Shown here: piece by piece, positions 62,333-64,000 of the stretch
Layout: each line of letters begins with the position of its first letter
How positions within the stretch are numbered: position 1 is the stretch's first letter
Assembly (NCBI GenBank): GCA_902619495.1
Contig: CACNEM010000002.1
Coordinates: forward strand, 1 to 64,000
DNA: 64,000 nucleotides
DNA from: an uncultured Pelagibacteraceae bacterium
GTDB lineage: Bacteria > Pseudomonadota > Alphaproteobacteria > Pelagibacterales > Pelagibacteraceae
Direction of reading: 5' to 3'
Made by a program: the position numbers and the translations under genes
Notes under the pieces: generated by a model
Told to the model about the DNA's origin: nothing
The model's database searches: none
What the model saw: the letters and a program-made list of their open reading frames with translations, nothing else

Positions 62333-63226
62333 TCAAAAATATTCTGCACAATTTTTGTGTAGCATTGAGTGAAGCTCTATAAGTTTTTCAAAGCTTTTAT
62401 TATAACCACCACCAAGCACACCACATAATGGAATATTTTTTGAATAAAAGTTTTCAATAACTATTTGATCTCTTTTATTAATACCTTCATCAGTTATTTT
62501 TAGTTTACCAAGTCTATCCTCATGATGAATGTCAACTCCTGCTACATAGAAAACAAAATCATAAGTGTTATTGTTCAGCTCTTTAAGATTTTTGTTTAAA
62601 ATGTTAATGTATTCATTATCCTCCATATTATCGTAAAGCTCGATATCTATATCGCTTTTAGATTTTTTTGCGGGATAATTTGAAGCACAATGCATACTAA
62701 AAGTTAAAACATCTTTATCGTTTTGAAATATTTCTGAATTCCCATTACCTTGATGCACATCTAGATCTAATATTAAGATTTTTTTTGAGTATCCTTTGTT
62801 TTTCAAATAATTTGCTGCAACAGCAGTGTCATTAAAAACACAATATCCTGCCCCGAAATCAAAAGTGGCATGATGACTGCCGCCGGCAGTGTTGCAAGCA
62901 AGTCTTGACTCTAACGCAAGTTTGCTCGCCAGAACTGTTCCTCCTGTAGCAACAAAAGATCTTCTCACTACACTATCGTTAATTGGAAAACCAATCTTTT
63001 TCTGCGCTTTAATATCAAGGGTTTTATTTTTAATATCATTAATATACTTTAAAGAATGAGAGGTTTTCATTGTTTCTACAGAACATTCTTTTGGAATATG
63101 AAATTTATTTACAACTTTTTTTTCTAATAAATGATTTGCCAATGCACCAAATTTTTTTATAGGAAATTTGTTATCATCATTTATTTTTGCGACATAATCA
63201 GGATGATTTACTATAGGTAATTCCAT
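62333..63226 (-). CDS. histone deacetylase/acetylpolyamine amidohydrolase family protein
   Basis: GGSHHATFDFGAGYCVFNDTAVAA, LDLDVHQGNGNSEIF. Confidence 0.93.
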   Translation of the reverse strand: MELPIVNHPDYVAKINDDNKFPIKKFGALANHLLEKKVVNKFHIPKECSVETMKTSHSLKYINDIKNKTLDIKAQKKIGFPINDSVVRRSFVATGGTVLASKLALESRLACNTAGGSHHATFDFGAGYCVFNDTAVAANYLKNKGYSKKILILDLDVHQGNGNSEIFQNDKDVLTFSMHCASNYPAKKSKSDIDIELYDNMEDNEYINILNKNLKELNNNTYDFVFYVAGVDIHHEDRLGKLKITDEGINKRDQIVIENFYSKNIPLCGVLGGGYNKSFEKLIELHSMLHKNCAEYF

Positions 63227-63240
63227 TAAAAGATAATATT

Positions 63241-63990
63241 TTATCTTTCAATACACATTGCAATACCCATTCCACCACCGATACAAAGAGTCGCTAAACC
63301 TTTATTTACGTCTCTTTTAATCATTTCATGAATGAGAGTAACAAGAATCCTGGTTCCAGAAGCTCCAATTGGGTGGCCTAAAGCTATTGCACCTCCATTA
63401 ACATTTACTTTTTCTTCTGGTATAGAGAGCGTTTTTAAAACAGCTAAACTTTGAGCGGCAAATGCCTCATTAATTTCAAAAAGATCAACATCTTTTACAG
63501 ACCAACCTGCTAAGTCTAATGCTTTTTTTGATGAAGGGATAGGTCCTGTTCCCATTAAAGCTGGATCAACACCACAGCTAGCCCAAGATTTTATAGAAAC
63601 AAGTTTTTTAACATCATGTTTCTTTGCTTCTTCACCGATCATAAGAGTTACAGCAGCAGCACCATCATTAATTCCAGATGAATTACCAGCTGTCACTGTA
63701 CCATCATTTTTAAAAACAGGCTTTAATCTTGATAACACCTCCAAACTAACCGCCTCTCGTGGATGCTCATCTTTGTTAAAGTCAATCTCCGAATTTTTTG
63801 ATTTAATCTTAAAATTAATAATTTCGTCTTTGAATTTATTCTGCTTTTGAGCATTAATAGCTTTCTCTTGAGAATTTAAAGCAAATTTATCTTGTTCTTC
63901 TCTAGTAACTTGAAATTTTTCAGCGACATTTTCTGCTGTATTACCCATATGATAACCATGAAAAGCATCCCAAAGCCCGTCCTTAATCAT
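63241..63990 (-). CDS. acetyl-CoA acetyltransferase, C-terminal part (continues beyond window end)
   Basis: [57 protein letters not shown]. Confidence 0.95.
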   Translation of the reverse strand: MIKDGLWDAFHGYHMGNTAENVAEKFQVTREEQDKFALNSQEKAINAQKQNKFKDEIINFKIKSKNSEIDFNKDEHPREAVSLEVLSRLKPVFKNDGTVTAGNSSGINDGAAAVTLMIGEEAKKHDVKKLVSIKSWASCGVDPALMGTGPIPSSKKALDLAGWSVKDVDLFEINEAFAAQSLAVLKTLSIPEEKVNVNGGAIALGHPIGASGTRILVTLIHEMIKRDVNKGLATLCIGGGMGIAMCIER

Positions 63991-64000
63991 AGTATCAATT

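Overview
The window is AT-rich chromosomal DNA that looks like a streamlined marine alphaproteobacterium of the SAR11/Pelagibacterales type. That assignment is an inference from gene content, base composition, very short intergenic gaps and a SAM-II riboswitch. Most of it is densely packed core metabolism: sdhAB, mmsA, mdh, sucCDAB-lpdA, priA, atpHAGDC, a long minus-strand run from rplU to rppH, gloB, metXW, hisC/tyrC, lysA/argH, a helicase/fdxA/CarD cluster, a TAXI-TRAP transporter, PDH aceE/aceF, acetoacetyl-CoA synthetase, an HDAC-family hydrolase and a thiolase. I saw no rRNA, CRISPR array, prophage, transposase or integrase. There is one tRNA (Leu, CAA). The most interesting signals are small or regulatory: (i) a SAM-II aptamer followed by a well-formed intrinsic terminator and a competing antiterminator upstream of metX, which also shows the called metX ORF starts inside the riboswitch; (ii) a self-contained transcription unit for a 22-aa, 82% Lys/Arg micropeptide beside a CarD regulator with a Lys-rich tail; (iii) a lipoyl domain fused to the N-terminus of AceE; (iv) a LptM-like 36-aa lipoprotein missing from the ORF track; (v) a two-gene glycosyltransferase-like insertion splitting mdh from sucCDAB; (vi) several small ORFs, palindromes and promoter structures in the few larger gaps. 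I found no clear multi-gene novel defence or mobile system. No database searches or folding programs were run.
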